In this document: one piece after another, positions 47,464 through 56,800 of the stretch | Numbering within the stretch: position 1 is the first letter of the stretch | Layout of the letters: every line of letters starts with the position of its first letter | Assembly: GCF_019216885.1 (NCBI RefSeq) | Contig: NZ_JAAQRC020000001.1 | Span: 4,963,501 to 5,027,500, forward strand | DNA: 64,000 nucleotides | Source: Methylobacterium sp. SyP6R | GTDB lineage: Bacteria > Pseudomonadota > Alphaproteobacteria > Rhizobiales > Beijerinckiaceae | Direction: 5' to 3' | Position numbers and translations under genes: made by a program | Notes under the pieces: generated by a model | The model's input: the letters and a program-made list of their open reading frames with translations, nothing else | Databases searched by the model: none | What the model was told of the DNA's origin: nothing

Positions 47464-48293
47464 GCCTTCGGCTCGGGCCGAGGGGCCTCTTCGGCATAGA
47501 TGTAGATGCCGAAGTTCCAGCGCGCGTCGCCGCCCGGATCGGTCTCGCAGGCCGCATGCGCCTCGCGGTTGGCCTGCTGCAGCGCCTCCATGGCGATCTC
47601 CCGCGCCCGCCCCTCCAGCCGCCGCGCCAAGGCGGGCGACAGCCCGTCGTAATGCACGGCGCGCTCCAGGAAGCGCGGCTTCTCCTCCAGGATGTTGGCG
47701 ACCGCGGCGGCGATGTGGTCGTGGAGGTTGCGGCCGAAATAGTAGAGCTGCTGGCTGCCGCCGCCGCTCGGCACGAAGGCCGCCTCGGCCAGCACGATGC
47801 GCTCCTCGTCGTCCAGGGTGACGAGGCCGCGGTCGAGCCACTCGTCCAGCACCGCCCGCGGGCGCAGGTCCTTGGTCACGGAGGCGACCAGGCTCTCGAA
47901 GGACGGGCCGCTCTCGGCCGCGCGAGGCAGGGGCTTCGGCCGGCCGTCGGCCTCGGTGAAGTCGGGCGCGGCGACCCAGCGGGCGATGATGCGGCTGGTG
48001 CGCGAGACCGCGGCCGGCACCGCGCTCACCGGCGCGCCTGCCCCGCGCAGGCGCCGCACCTCCTTGCGGTGGATGCCGGTGAGCAGGCTCACCCGGCTGT
48101 CGGTCTGGTCCTTGCCGGGCAGGGCGAAGTCGTACTCGGCGACGTTCACGTAGAGCTCGCGCAGCAGGTCGGTCAGCGCCGGGAAGGTGATCCCGCTGCG
48201 CACGAACAGGCGCACCAGCGGGCGCAGCAGCCGGGCGAGCGGGGCCTGCAGCGCGCCGGCATCCGGCGGCAATCGTGGGATCGGCTCTGACAT
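47460..48293 (-). CDS. DUF6502 family protein, probable DNA-binding
   Basis: 277 aa from the ATG at 48293. Residues 30-85 (FVRSGITFPALTDLLRELY, DSRVSLLTGIHRKEVRRLR) have the shape of a helix-turn-helix and are the conserved part of DUF6502. Translationally coupled to the exported DUF5666 protein. Three 19-bp palindromes lie directly upstream, consistent with it regulating its own promoter and the divergent genes; this is inference. Confidence 0.75.
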   Translation of the reverse strand: MSEPIPRLPPDAGALQAPLARLLRPLVRLFVRSGITFPALTDLLRELYVNVAEYDFALPGKDQTDSRVSLLTGIHRKEVRRLRGAGAPVSAVPAAVSRTSRIIARWVAAPDFTEADGRPKPLPRAAESGPSFESLVASVTKDLRPRAVLDEWLDRGLVTLDDEERIVLAEAAFVPSGGGSQQLYYFGRNLHDHIAAAVANILEEKPRFLERAVHYDGLSPALARRLEGRAREIAMEALQQANREAHAACETDPGGDARWNFGIYIYAEEAPRPEPKA

Positions 48294-48316
48294 CACCGCC
48301 TTTGTAGCCCAGGAGC

Positions 48317-48335
48317 CGTGGGACACAATCCCACG
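48317..48335. promoter_or_regulatory. Palindromic operator candidate, site 1
   Basis: CGTGGGACACAATCCCACG: perfect 7-bp arms, 5-bp spacer, 24 bp upstream of the DUF6502 start codon. Confidence 0.65.
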
Positions 48336-48361
48336 AAAGCGCGGCGCGCAGCGATTTCCCG

Positions 48362-48390
48362 TTGACGTGGGAATCTTGCCCACATAGAGA
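48362..48390 (+). promoter_or_regulatory. Sigma-70-like promoter overlapping operator site 2
   Basis: TTGACG (48362-48367), 17-nt spacer, TAGAGA (48385-48390). The spacer holds site 2, CGTGGGAATCTTGCCCACA (48366-48384). It points toward the small genes at 48440 and 48658. Confidence 0.6.
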
Positions 48391-48395
48391 ATTGA

Positions 48396-48414
48396 CGTGG
48401 TCAGATTTCCCACG
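48396..48414. promoter_or_regulatory. Palindromic operator candidate, site 3
   Basis: CGTGGTCAGATTTCCCACG, same 19-bp layout as site 1 with an imperfect left arm, placed at the expected transcription start. Confidence 0.6.
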
Positions 48415-48439
48415 CCGTCCGACGCCACAGGATCCCCCG

Positions 48440-48640
48440 ATGGCCAGCTCCCCTCCCCTCGTCTGCCGCGCCGCCGAGCCGCTCCGGATCGCGAAAGTCC
48501 GTCGGCCCCGGCCGGTGTCGCGGCTGCCCGTGGCGATGCTGGTGCGCGCCCTGGCGGTCATCGCCGGATTGGGGCTGCCGGTGGCGGCGGCGACGCTCGC
48601 CGACCTCGCCCATCCCGTGCCCTCGGCCCCGGCCCGCTGA
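48440..48640 (+). CDS. Small membrane protein, unknown
   Basis: 66 aa. A basic N terminus (RIAKVRRPRPVSRLP) precedes one hydrophobic segment (VAMLVRALAVIAGLGLPVAA). First gene downstream of the operator-controlled promoter. No recognised family. Confidence 0.55.
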   Translation: MASSPPLVCRAAEPLRIAKVRRPRPVSRLPVAMLVRALAVIAGLGLPVAAATLADLAHPVPSAPAR

Positions 48641-48657
48641 CAGAGGAATCCGCCCCC

Positions 48658-48873
48658 ATGCTCGAAGCCCTGCGCAGCGACCGGCCCCACCCCGCACCCC
48701 TCGGCCGGGCCTTTCCGGCGCCGGAGATCGAGGAGCCTCGCTCGGCCCTCCGCTCCCGGCACGAGCCGGCGGATGGCGGCGAAACCATCATCGTCGCCGC
48801 CCTCTGCCTCGTCATCGGCGGCGCGATCCTGCTGGTCGCCCTCCAGGCGATCTGCATCGTCCAGAACCTCTGA
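48658..48873 (+). CDS. Small single-pass membrane protein, unknown
   Basis: 71 aa from an ATG with GAGGA 10 nt upstream. A charged N-terminal half and a C-terminal TM helix (TIIVAALCLVIGGAILLVAL). It follows the preceding small gene by 17 nt, probably one transcript. Confidence 0.55.
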   Translation: MLEALRSDRPHPAPLGRAFPAPEIEEPRSALRSRHEPADGGETIIVAALCLVIGGAILLVALQAICIVQNL

Positions 48874-48952
48874 CCCGGTTCGGACCCGACACCTGACGGC
48901 CCGGACGGTCCGCCGCCCCGGCCCCCATGCACCCCACGAAACGGCATCCTCG

Positions 48953-49822
48953 ATGACAAGACCCACCGCAGCGCTCGGCCAAAGCAGGTTTCGCAAAACT
49001 GGCCACCGGTTTTGCGATAAAAACCTGCGTCACGAAAAGGACCTGAGCGGAGGAAGCGTCGGCTTGCCAGCGCAAGTCTGCTTGGCCGGCGCGCTCGCCC
49101 TCACGGCTGTCCTCACGTCCCTGTCGCCGGCCGCCGCCGCAGACCTGCCGCGCCGGGCCGCCCCGCCGCCGGCCTTCACCCCCGTCCCGGTCTTCACCTG
49201 GACCGGCTTCTATGCCGGCGTGAACGCGGGCGCCGGATTCGGCGGCGGGGGCGGCACCTTCACGGATGCCACCTACGGCACCGCGACCCTGGGCCACCGC
49301 GACGCCGCCTTCGTGGGCGGCGGCCAGATCGGCTACAATTACCAGTTCACGCCGGGCTCCGGCTTCGTGATCGGCGCCGAGGCCGACATCCAGGGCACCA
49401 CCTTCGGGCGGGCCCGCAGCGGGCTCGTCGGGTCCACGACCTTCTACGACGTCGGCCCGAGCCTCGACTGGTTCGGCACGGTGCGCGGCCGGATCGGCTA
49501 CGCCTTCGACCGCTTCCTGGTCTACGGCACCGGCGGCTTCGCCTATGGCGGCGGCGGCACCCCGGCGAACGCCTCGTATTATACCGGCACCCTGCCGGGG
49601 ACCTTCCGCACCGGCTGGACCGCCGGCGGCGGCGTCGAATACGCCATCACCGAGCGCCTGAGCGCCCGGATCGAGGCGCTCTACGTCAGCCTCGACCGCA
49701 ACGGCGGCAGCGGCGGCCTCGTCTACGACACCGGGACCAACGCCTACTACGGCCTCGGCAAGCCCAAGTCGGAGTTCGGCGTGGTGCGCGCCGGCCTGAA
49801 TTACCGGTTCTCGACGGACTGA
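48953..49822 (+). CDS. Outer-membrane beta-barrel protein (Omp25/RopB-like) with repeat-derived N terminus
   Basis: 289 aa from the ATG at 48953. From residue about 62 it is a typical barrel: ADLPRRAAPP, FTWTGFYAGVNAGAGFG, then alternating strands to a C-terminal FGVVRAGLNYRFSTD (ends with aromatic near C terminus). Residues 10-44 come from palindromic repeat family 1. The signal sequence (AGALALTAVLTSLSPAAAA) starts right after it. A TTG at 49064 inside the repeat, with GGAGGA 9 nt before it, would give a normal-length signal peptide and may be the true start. Confidence 0.85.
   Translation: MTRPTAALGQSRFRKTGHRFCDKNLRHEKDLSGGSVGLPAQVCLAGALALTAVLTSLSPAAAADLPRRAAPPPAFTPVPVFTWTGFYAGVNAGAGFGGGGGTFTDATYGTATLGHRDAAFVGGGQIGYNYQFTPGSGFVIGAEADIQGTTFGRARSGLVGSTTFYDVGPSLDWFGTVRGRIGYAFDRFLVYGTGGFAYGGGGTPANASYYTGTLPGTFRTGWTAGGGVEYAITERLSARIEALYVSLDRNGGSGGLVYDTGTNAYYGLGKPKSEFGVVRAGLNYRFSTD
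48981..49083. repeat. Palindromic dispersed repeat family 1, copy B
   Basis: 103 bp, reverse orientation relative to copy A at 1076. Ends AAAGCAGG and GTCTGCTT, core CCACCGG. It lies in the 5' part of the outer-membrane protein gene and is open in that frame throughout. Confidence 0.8.
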
Positions 49823-49848
49823 CCCCAGCAGGCCGCGTCGAGAAGGAG

Positions 49849-49878
49849 CCGGGGGCGATGCGGGAGCATCGTCCCCGG
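49849..49878 (+). terminator. Hairpin after the outer-membrane protein gene
   Basis: CCGGGGGCGATGC, loop GGGA, GCATCGTCCCCGG, followed by a weak TCTTCTT. Probably a terminator or mRNA-stabilising stem. Confidence 0.55.
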
Positions 49879-49914
49879 TCTTCTTCGCCGGGCCGCCCTG
49901 CGCGGCCTGGCGGA

Positions 49915-50196
49915 CTACTTGTCGAGGGCGTTCTCGATGACGTCCTTGGCCTTGCCGCGCTCCTGCTGCGCCTGTCCCCGGAGCTTCTGCTCGCGCCCCT
50001 CGGCCTTCAGCGACTCGTCCTCGGTCAGGTTGCCGACGCCGCGCTTGGCGCTGCCGACCGCCTCGTTGGCGAGGCCCTTGAGCCGGTCGACCGCACCCGC
50101 CGTCGTCGGCGTGTCGTCGGCGAGGGCAGGCCCCACGGAAGCGAGGGCGAGCCCCAGGAAGGCGCCACGGAGCGCCGAGATGCGGATGCTGCTCAT
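49915..50196 (-). CDS. CsbD-like protein with signal peptide
   Basis: 93 aa. Signal peptide to ALA (about 26), then a CsbD-like helical body (AVDRLKGLANEAVGSAKRGVGN, GREQKLRGQAQQERGKAKDV). CsbD-type proteins are abundant stress proteins; exported versions are frequent in Rhizobiales. Confidence 0.8.
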   Translation of the reverse strand: MSSIRISALRGAFLGLALASVGPALADDTPTTAGAVDRLKGLANEAVGSAKRGVGNLTEDESLKAEGREQKLRGQAQQERGKAKDVIENALDK

Positions 50197-50361
50197 GCGG
50201 GAAATCCCGACAGTTTCAGGGGAGCGCGGTCATACCGGCCGCAACCGCCCGGGCAATGATGCGGCTGCACCAGATCGGGCTGCCGGATACCGGTAGAGGG
50301 CCGACCGGTCCGTCGCCAGCCGGTCCATGGCCGGATTCCCGCCGCGGGCCGAGCGGTCGCG

Positions 50362-50808
50362 TCACGCCTTCGTGTCGATCAGCTGCGCGACCCGGCGCAA
50401 CGCCAGCAAGTATCCTTGCGTGCCGAGCCCCGCGATCACCCCGTCGGCGCGCAGCGAGACGTAGGAGTGATGGCGGAAGGCCTCGCGCTTGTGCACGTTC
50501 GAGATGTGAACCTCGATCACCGGCGCCTCGACGGTGTTGAGCGCGTCGAGGATCGCCACCGAGGTATGGGTGAAGGCCGCCGGGTTGATGACGATCCCGC
50601 CGGCGGTCTCGCGCGCCTCGTGGACCCAGTCGATGATCTCGTATTCGCGGTTCGACTGGTGGAAGCGGATCTCCAGGTCGAGCTCGCCGGCGAGCGCCCG
50701 GCACGAGGCCTCGACGTCGGCGAGCGTCTCGCTGCCGTAGATGTGCGGCTGGCGCTTGCCGAGCAGATTCAGGTTCGGGCCGTTCAGCACATAGACGAGG
50801 CGGCTCAT
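50362..50808 (-). CDS. aroQ: 3-dehydroquinate dehydratase, type II
   Basis: 148 aa, the usual size. It has [21 protein letters not shown] with catalytic Tyr24, [34 protein letters not shown] and [20 protein letters not shown] with the catalytic His. It converts 3-dehydroquinate to 3-dehydroshikimate. No other aro genes are adjacent; accB/accC, often next to it, are not here. Confidence 0.97.
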   Translation of the reverse strand: MSRLVYVLNGPNLNLLGKRQPHIYGSETLADVEASCRALAGELDLEIRFHQSNREYEIIDWVHEARETAGGIVINPAAFTHTSVAILDALNTVEAPVIEVHISNVHKREAFRHHSYVSLRADGVIAGLGTQGYLLALRRVAQLIDTKA

Positions 50809-51002
50809 GACGGGGCTCCTTCGCGGGGCACGGGGACAGCGCGTTAGGCGCCCGTCCGCCGCCTCGCGTCAACCATCGCGCCAGAGCCGGACGGCATCGC
50901 CACGATAGGCGAACGGCATTGGCCCGCGGAGGCCTGCGGCGGCGATGATCTCCCTCGACGAAGCGGGACATCCGGTCCCGTTCCCCGAAAGGATCCCTTC
51001 CG

Positions 51003-51260
51003 ATGCGCAGCCTTCTCCTTGCCGGCGTCGTGCTCGCCGCCTTCTCCACCGGCTCCGCCCAGGCCTGGACCCAGTCGCTTCTGCATCCCGAGAGCCGGGA
51101 CGCCGCGATCGTGACCGCGATGCCGGCGCCCCCGCATTATACCGGCTACGGCGAGTCCGGCATCCGGGCGGCGCGCCGGGTGCCCCCGATGGTCCGCTCC
51201 ACGGCCGCGCCGGTGCGGCCCTCCGACCCGCCGGCCTGGCCCTCCTGCCCGTGGTGCTGA
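51003..51260 (+). CDS. Small secreted protein, unknown
   Basis: 85 aa. Signal peptide to AQA (about 21); mature part is Pro-rich and ends PAWPSCPWC. AAAGGAT precedes the ATG. It sits between aroQ and the LysR-type gene; no recognised family. Confidence 0.6.
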   Translation: MRSLLLAGVVLAAFSTGSAQAWTQSLLHPESRDAAIVTAMPAPPHYTGYGESGIRAARRVPPMVRSTAAPVRPSDPPAWPSCPWC

Positions 51261-51357
51261 CAAGCGTCGTTCCCGACCGGCCTCCGTGGTGTTAGCCTCG
51301 ACGCAGTCCCCGGCATCGGGGCCCTTCGGTGCGAGGCCGATGCTGCGGAGGGCGACG

Positions 51358-52290
51358 ATGGAGATGCACCAGATCCGGTACTTCCTGGCGCTGTGCGAGG
51401 AACACAACTTCACCCGCGCGGCCCAGGCCTGCCACGTCACCCAGCCCTCCCTCACCCGGGCGATCCATTTCCTGGAAGAGGAGCTGGGCGGGCCCCTGTT
51501 CCATCGCGAGCGCACCGGCACGCAGCTCTCCGAGCTCGGCCGTACCGTGCGGCCCTACCTGGAGGAGGTCTATGCCAAGGCGCAGGCCGCGCAAGCCGAG
51601 GCCCGCGCCTTCGGCCGACAGCGCCGCACCCGCCTGACGCTGGGGGTGATGTGCACGATCCAGCCCGACGCCCTGGTCGGGCTGATCGGGGGCCTGAGGT
51701 CGCGGCATCCCGACCTCGAGCTCGACATCGTCGATGCCAGCGCCGGGGCCCTCGAGGAGCGCCTGCTGGCGGGGTCGCTGGAGGTCGCGCTCTACTGCCT
51801 GCCGGGCCGCGAGCCCGATCCGCGGCTGCACCACCTCGCCCTGTTCCGCGAGCCGATGGCGATCGCGGTGGCGGCCGGCCACCCGCTCGCGGCGCTCGAG
51901 GCGATCCGGCCGCAGGATCTCAGCGGTCAGCACTACGTGCATCGCCTCAACTGCGAGTTCCGCGGCGTCGCAGGCCCGATCTGGGAAGCGCAGGGCTGCA
52001 CCGATTGCGAGACGGTCTACCGGAGCGAGCGCGACGACTGGATCCTGGCGATGATCGCCTCGGGGCTCGGCTTCGGCTTCATGCCGCGCTCCTGCGTGAC
52101 CCATCCCGGGGTGGTCGCGCGCCCGCTGGTGGAGCCGGAATTCTGGCGCGAGGTCAACCTCGTCACCGTCCGCGGCCGGCCGCATGCCCCGGCGGTCGGG
52201 GCGCTGCTGCGCGAGGCGATGCGGGCGGAATGGTTCGGTGCACCGGCGCTTGCGACCGAGCGCGAGCGGGCGCGGGGCGGCGAGCGTTGA
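51358..52290 (+). CDS. LysR-type transcriptional regulator (OxyR/CysB-like group)
   Basis: 310 aa from an ATG with CGGAGGG upstream. HTH at 1-60 (MEMHQIRYFLALCEEHNFTR, AAQACHVTQPSLTRAIHFLE). The effector domain has the RHPDLELDIVDA and GLGFGFMPRSCV signatures. Two cysteines at about 210-222 (NCEF, GCTDC) could act in redox sensing, which is speculative. Target genes not evident. Confidence 0.88.
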   Translation: MEMHQIRYFLALCEEHNFTRAAQACHVTQPSLTRAIHFLEEELGGPLFHRERTGTQLSELGRTVRPYLEEVYAKAQAAQAEARAFGRQRRTRLTLGVMCTIQPDALVGLIGGLRSRHPDLELDIVDASAGALEERLLAGSLEVALYCLPGREPDPRLHHLALFREPMAIAVAAGHPLAALEAIRPQDLSGQHYVHRLNCEFRGVAGPIWEAQGCTDCETVYRSERDDWILAMIASGLGFGFMPRSCVTHPGVVARPLVEPEFWREVNLVTVRGRPHAPAVGALLREAMRAEWFGAPALATERERARGGER

Positions 52291-52404
52291 GGCCGGCTAC
52301 CTGGGCATGAGACACGCCCGGGCGTTCGCGCAGCGGTCTTGACAGATTCAGAGCCTGTTTGAGTCGAGAGATCAGCATAGCGAGGGATTTATTATCCCAC
52401 ACAC

Positions 52405-52512
52405 GACCTCATCCTGAGGTGCGACTGAAAGGAGCCTCGAAGGAGGGCTCCAGATACCGTTGCGATCCCTGGAGCCCTCCTTCGAGGTCAGTCGATTTTC
52501 AATCGACCAGCC
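52405..52512. repeat. Palindromic dispersed repeat family 3, copy B
   Basis: CTCATCCTGAGGTGCGACTG, inner CCTCGAAGGAGGGCTCCAG and CTGGAGCCCTCCTTCGAGG. Separates the LysR-type gene from the convergent sugar transporter operon. Confidence 0.85.
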
Positions 52513-52539
52513 GTGTCGGCGAGATGCGATGTCCCTGGA

Positions 52540-53745
52540 CTACCGCTTCCGGTAATACTGGTCGATACTCACCGCTCCCAGCAGCACCAGCCCCTTGATG
52601 ACCTGCTGGTAGTCGATGCCGATGCCGAGGATCGACATGCCGTTGTTCATCACCCCCATGATCAGCGCGCCGACCACCGCACCCGTCACCTTGCCGACGC
52701 CGCCCGAGGCCGAGGCGCCGCCGATGAAGCAGGCGGCGATCACGTCGAGCTCGAAACCCAAACCCGCCTTCGGGGTCGCGGTGTTGAGGCGGGCGGCGAA
52801 GATCAGGCCGGCCAAAGCCGCCAGCACGCCCATATTGACGAAGGTGAGGAAGGTCAGCCGCTCGGTGTTGACCCCTGAGAGCTTGGCCGCCTTCTCGTTG
52901 CCGCCGAGCGCGTAGATCCGCCGGCCGATCACCGTGCGGCTGGTGACGAAGCGGTAGAGCAGGATCAGCGCGAACATCACGATCAGGACGTTCGGCAGGC
53001 CGCGATAGGTGGCGAGCCAGGTGCTGAAGGCGACGATCACCGCCGCGACCAGCGCGTTCTTGAGCGCGAAGGCGCCGATCGGCTCAGGGGAAAAACCCTG
53101 GCGCTGCTGGCCCATCCGCCGGCGCAGGTTCGAGCCGACGAGGATGAGGGCGAGCGCAACGCCGACCAGCACCGAGGTGATGCGCAGCGCGCCGCCGGTG
53201 ACGATGTCCGGGATGAAGCCGGAGCTGAGCTTCTGGAACTCGGACGGGAACGGCCCGACCGACTGGCCGGCGAGCAGCGCCAGGGTCAGGCCCTTGAACA
53301 CGAGCATGCCGGCGAGCGTCACGATGAAGGACGGGATGCGCAAATACGCCACCCACCAGCCTTGCGCCGCGCCGATGATCCCGCCCGCGACGAGGCAGAG
53401 CAGGGTGGCCGGCAGCGGGTGCAGGCCCATCTGTACCATCAGCACCGCGGCGAGCGCCCCGATGAAGCCGGCGGTGGAGCCGACCGACAGGTCGATGTGG
53501 CCGGCCACGATGACCAGCAGCATGCCGAGCGCCATCACCACGATGTAGCTGTTCTGCAGCACCAGGTTGGTGAGGTTGAGCGGGCGCAGGAGTGCCCCGT
53601 CGGTGAAGAACTGGAAGAAGATCACGATGCCGACGAGGCACAGGATCATGCCGTAGTCGCGCAGCGAGCCGGACAACGCTTTGGGGTTGAAGCCGGCGAT
53701 AGCCGGCGGCCGCGGGGCCTCGACGGGAGTCGCGGTGTCGCTCAT
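52540..53745 (-). CDS. gguB: Multiple-sugar ABC transporter permease (GguB/XylH-like)
   Basis: 401 aa with about ten TM segments. Family motifs GHIDLSVGSTAGFIGALAA and ALGGNEKAAKLSGVNTERL, FIGGASASGGVGKVTGAVVG. It forms the channel for the sugar delivered by the ChvE-like protein. Last gene of a chvE-gguA-gguB operon, 7 nt after the ATPase gene. Confidence 0.9.
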   Translation of the reverse strand: MSDTATPVEAPRPPAIAGFNPKALSGSLRDYGMILCLVGIVIFFQFFTDGALLRPLNLTNLVLQNSYIVVMALGMLLVIVAGHIDLSVGSTAGFIGALAAVLMVQMGLHPLPATLLCLVAGGIIGAAQGWWVAYLRIPSFIVTLAGMLVFKGLTLALLAGQSVGPFPSEFQKLSSGFIPDIVTGGALRITSVLVGVALALILVGSNLRRRMGQQRQGFSPEPIGAFALKNALVAAVIVAFSTWLATYRGLPNVLIVMFALILLYRFVTSRTVIGRRIYALGGNEKAAKLSGVNTERLTFLTFVNMGVLAALAGLIFAARLNTATPKAGLGFELDVIAACFIGGASASGGVGKVTGAVVGALIMGVMNNGMSILGIGIDYQQVIKGLVLLGAVSIDQYYRKR

Positions 53746-53752
53746 GGCTGTC

Positions 53753-55336
53753 TCATCCTCCCGAGGTGACGATGGCCCGCATGATCGCCTCCTGCGAGGC
53801 CTCAGCGGCGGAGAGTTCGCCGACGATGCGGCCGCGGTTCATGACCAGGATGCGGTCGCACATCCCCAGAAGCTCCGGCATCTCCGACGAGATGATCAGC
53901 ACGCCCTTTCCTTGAGCAGCGAGGTCGTTGATGATCGCGTAGATCTCGTATTTGGCGCCGACATCGATACCGCGGGTCGGCTCGTCGAGGATCAGCACGT
54001 CGGGATCGGCGAAGAGCCACTTGCTCAGGACGACCTTCTGCTGGTTGCCGCCCGACAAATTCACCGTCGCCTGGTCGATGCCGGACGAGCGGATGCGCAG
54101 GCGCTCGCGGTAGCGCTCCGCCACCGCCCGTTCGCGGTCCTCGTCGATGACGCCGCGTGCCGCGACGCCCGCGAGATTGGCCAGCGACACGTTGGTGCGG
54201 ATGTCCTCGTGCAGGACGAGGCCGTACCCCTTGCGGTCCTCGGTGGCGTAGGCGAGGCCGGCCCGGATCGCCTTCTCGACGCTGCCGAGATCGACGGGCT
54301 GCCCCTTGAGGCGCGCCTCGCCGGCGACGCGCTGGCCGTAGGCGCCGCCGAACAGGCTCATGGCGAACTCGGTCCGCCCGGCGCCGAGGAGGCCCGCCAT
54401 GCCGACGACCTCGCCGCGGCGCACCGTCAGGCTCACATCCTCCACCGCGAGGCGATCGGGATGGAGCGGGTGGCGCACGCTCCAGCCCGTCACCTCCAGG
54501 AGGGGTTCGCCGATCGCCACACCCTCCCGCGGCGGGTAGCGGTGGGCGAGGTCGCGCCCGACCATACCCTTGATGATCCGGTCCTCGTTCAGTGTCCCGT
54601 CCGGCCCCAGCATCGCCTCGCGGGGCAGCGTCTCGACGCTGGCGCCGTCGCGCAGGATCGTGACGCTGTCGGCGACCCGGGCGATCTCGTTGAGCTTGTG
54701 CGAGATCAGGATCGAGGTGATGCCCTGCGCGCGGAATGCCTCCAGCAGGGTGAGGAGCGCCGCGCTGTCGCTCTCGTTGAGCGAGGCGGTCGGCTCGTCG
54801 AGGATCAGGAGCCGCACGCGCTTCGACAGCGCCTTGGCGATCTCGACGAGTTGCTGCTTACCGACGCCGAGATCGGTGACCAGCGTCTCGGGCGCCTCGT
54901 TCAGGCCGACCCGCGCCAGGAGGTCGCGGGTGCGCGCCATGGCGAGCGGCCAGTCGATCACCCCGAAGCGCGACGCCGCCTCGTTGCCGAGGAAGATGTT
55001 TTCCGCGATCGACAGGAGCGGCACCAGGGCGAGTTCCTGGTGGATGATGATGATGCCGAGCGCCTCGCTGTCGGGAATGCCGGTGAAGCGGCGCTCCTCG
55101 CCGTCGAACAGGATCTGGCCGTCATAGGAGCCGGCGGGGTAGACCCCGCTCAGCACCTTCATCAGGGTCGACTTCCCGGCCCCGTTCTCGCCGCAGACGG
55201 CGTGGATCTCGCCGGCGCGGACGGCGAGGTTGACGTCGTCGAGCGCCTTCACGCCCGGGAACGCCTTGGTGATGCCGCGCATCTCCAGGATCGGAGAGGT
55301 TTCGGGCACCACCGCCAAGGCCGGGGACGCCGCCAT
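53753..55336 (-). CDS. gguA: Multiple-sugar ABC transporter ATP-binding protein (GguA/XylG-like)
   Basis: About 527 aa, two fused nucleotide-binding halves. First: Walker [10 protein letters not shown], signature [15 protein letters not shown], Walker B LLILDEP. Second: degenerate Walker [10 protein letters not shown], signature [16 protein letters not shown], Walker [11 protein letters not shown]. This asymmetric layout is typical of CUT2 sugar importers. Start ATG overlaps the chvE stop codon by 1 nt. Confidence 0.95.
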   Translation of the reverse strand: MAASPALAVVPETSPILEMRGITKAFPGVKALDDVNLAVRAGEIHAVCGENGAGKSTLMKVLSGVYPAGSYDGQILFDGEERRFTGIPDSEALGIIIIHQELALVPLLSIAENIFLGNEAASRFGVIDWPLAMARTRDLLARVGLNEAPETLVTDLGVGKQQLVEIAKALSKRVRLLILDEPTASLNESDSAALLTLLEAFRAQGITSILISHKLNEIARVADSVTILRDGASVETLPREAMLGPDGTLNEDRIIKGMVGRDLAHRYPPREGVAIGEPLLEVTGWSVRHPLHPDRLAVEDVSLTVRRGEVVGMAGLLGAGRTEFAMSLFGGAYGQRVAGEARLKGQPVDLGSVEKAIRAGLAYATEDRKGYGLVLHEDIRTNVSLANLAGVAARGVIDEDRERAVAERYRERLRIRSSGIDQATVNLSGGNQQKVVLSKWLFADPDVLILDEPTRGIDVGAKYEIYAIINDLAAQGKGVLIISSEMPELLGMCDRILVMNRGRIVGELSAAEASQEAIMRAIVTSGG

Positions 55337-56400
55337 CACTTGACCTGCTGGGCCTTGTAGTAGCCGCTGTCGACCAGGACCTTCTCCCAGTTCGACTTGT
55401 CGACCGTCACGGGCTTCAGGAGGTAGGACGGCACCACCTTGACGCCGTTGTTGTAGGTCTTGGTGTCGTTGACGGGGACCTGGGCCCCCGTCGAGATCGC
55501 GTCGACCATGTCGCTCGTCACCTTGGCGAGCTCGCGGGTGTCCTTGAACACCGTCATGCTCTGGTCGCCGCGGATGATCGCCTTGACGGACGGGATCTCG
55601 GCATCCTGGCCGGTGATCACCGGCATCGGCTGGTCGGGGGAGCCGTAGCCGACGCCCTTCAGCGACGAGATGATGCCGATCGAGATGCCGTCATAGGGCG
55701 ACAGGACCGCGTCGAGGCGCTTGTTGCCGTAGAAGGCCGAGAGCAGGTTGTCCATCCGGGCCTGGGCCGCCGCGCCGTCCCAGCGCAGGGTCGAGACCTT
55801 GTCCATCCCGAGCTGTTTGCTCGGCACGACCAACTTGCCGGAATCGATGTAGGGTTTGAGCGCTGACATCGCGCCGTCGTAGAAGAAGTAGGCATTGTTG
55901 TCGTCGGGCGAGCCGCCGAACAATTCGATGTTGAACGGTCCCTTGCCGTCCTTGAGGCCGAGCTTGTCGACGATGTAGCTGCCCTGCAGAACGCCGACCT
56001 GGAAGTTGTCGAAGGTGGCGTAGTAATCGACGTTCTTCGAGCCGCGGATCAGGCGATCGTAGGCGATCACCTTGATGCCGCGGTCGCTCGCCTGCTGCAG
56101 CACGTCCGACAGGGTGGTGCCGTCGATCGCCGCGATCACCAGCACCTTGGCGCCGGTGGTGATCATGTTCTCGATCTGCGACAGCTGGTTGGGGATGTCG
56201 TCCTCGGCGTATTGCAGGTCGGGCGTGTAGCCCTTGGCCTTGAGCGCCTGGACCAGGCCCTGGCCGTCGGCGATCCAGCGCGCCGAGGACTTCGTCGGCA
56301 TCGAGACGCCGATCTTGCCCTTCTGCTGGGCGGCCGCCGGGGTTGCGAGCATCGCGGCAGCCATCAGGGCTCCGCCGATGAGGGCGACGAACGACTTCAT
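55336..56400 (-). CDS. chvE: Periplasmic sugar-binding protein, ChvE-like
   Basis: 354 aa from an ATG with GGGAGGAC upstream. Signal peptide to AAA-Q (about 24), then [40 protein letters not shown] and [16 protein letters not shown], all close to Agrobacterium ChvE. ChvE binds arabinose, galactose, glucose, glucuronate and other sugars and feeds GguAB. The chvE-gguA-gguB order is as in Rhizobiales. Confidence 0.93.
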   Translation of the reverse strand: MKSFVALIGGALMAAAMLATPAAAQQKGKIGVSMPTKSSARWIADGQGLVQALKAKGYTPDLQYAEDDIPNQLSQIENMITTGAKVLVIAAIDGTTLSDVLQQASDRGIKVIAYDRLIRGSKNVDYYATFDNFQVGVLQGSYIVDKLGLKDGKGPFNIELFGGSPDDNNAYFFYDGAMSALKPYIDSGKLVVPSKQLGMDKVSTLRWDGAAAQARMDNLLSAFYGNKRLDAVLSPYDGISIGIISSLKGVGYGSPDQPMPVITGQDAEIPSVKAIIRGDQSMTVFKDTRELAKVTSDMVDAISTGAQVPVNDTKTYNNGVKVVPSYLLKPVTVDKSNWEKVLVDSGYYKAQQVK

Positions 56401-56800
56401 GTGTCCTCCCAAATCCCCGCATCTTGGTCGTGCGGAGCTGCCGGTGAGTGGGGCCCGGCAGGATTGTGGCCTGCTCATCTGCCGGGATCGGTGTTTCTGT
56501 CGTGTGGCTGGTGGGTGAGGACAGCTTGAGACTTCCGCCGGGGGAGTCTCGGAACCGTTCAGATCAGGGAATGGCTCGGGTCATCCCCTCCCCCCTCTGC
56601 GGGGGAGGGTGGCGAGCGGAGCGAGCCGGGAGAGGGGACGCCGCTTCCGGAGAGGTCGCGACCTTTGTGAAGGACACCACCTGGATCAGCGTCGCGCTGC
56701 CCCTCTCCCGCCCCACTCCGTGGGGCACCCTCCCCCGCAGAGGGGGGAGGGGAAACCCGCGTCATGACCGGCTCCGGACGCGCTCATGGGAGCCCCCTCC
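56401..56800. repeat. Gap holding MITE-like palindromic element, family 4, copy 3
   Basis: The element occupies 56580-56755, with arms CCCTCCCCCGCAGAGGGG and the TTCCGGAGAGGTCGCGACC and CCTGGATCAGCGTCGCGCTG blocks shared with copy 2. No gene is seen in the rest; the chvE promoter should lie on its left side. Confidence 0.7.

Noticed and set aside
46042..48996. A 984-codon frame reading through the DUF5666 gene and its upstream region
   Set aside because: The upstream part is antisense-like shadow over the DUF6502 gene, which is clearly coding in another frame; the GTG at 47463 is the coupled start.
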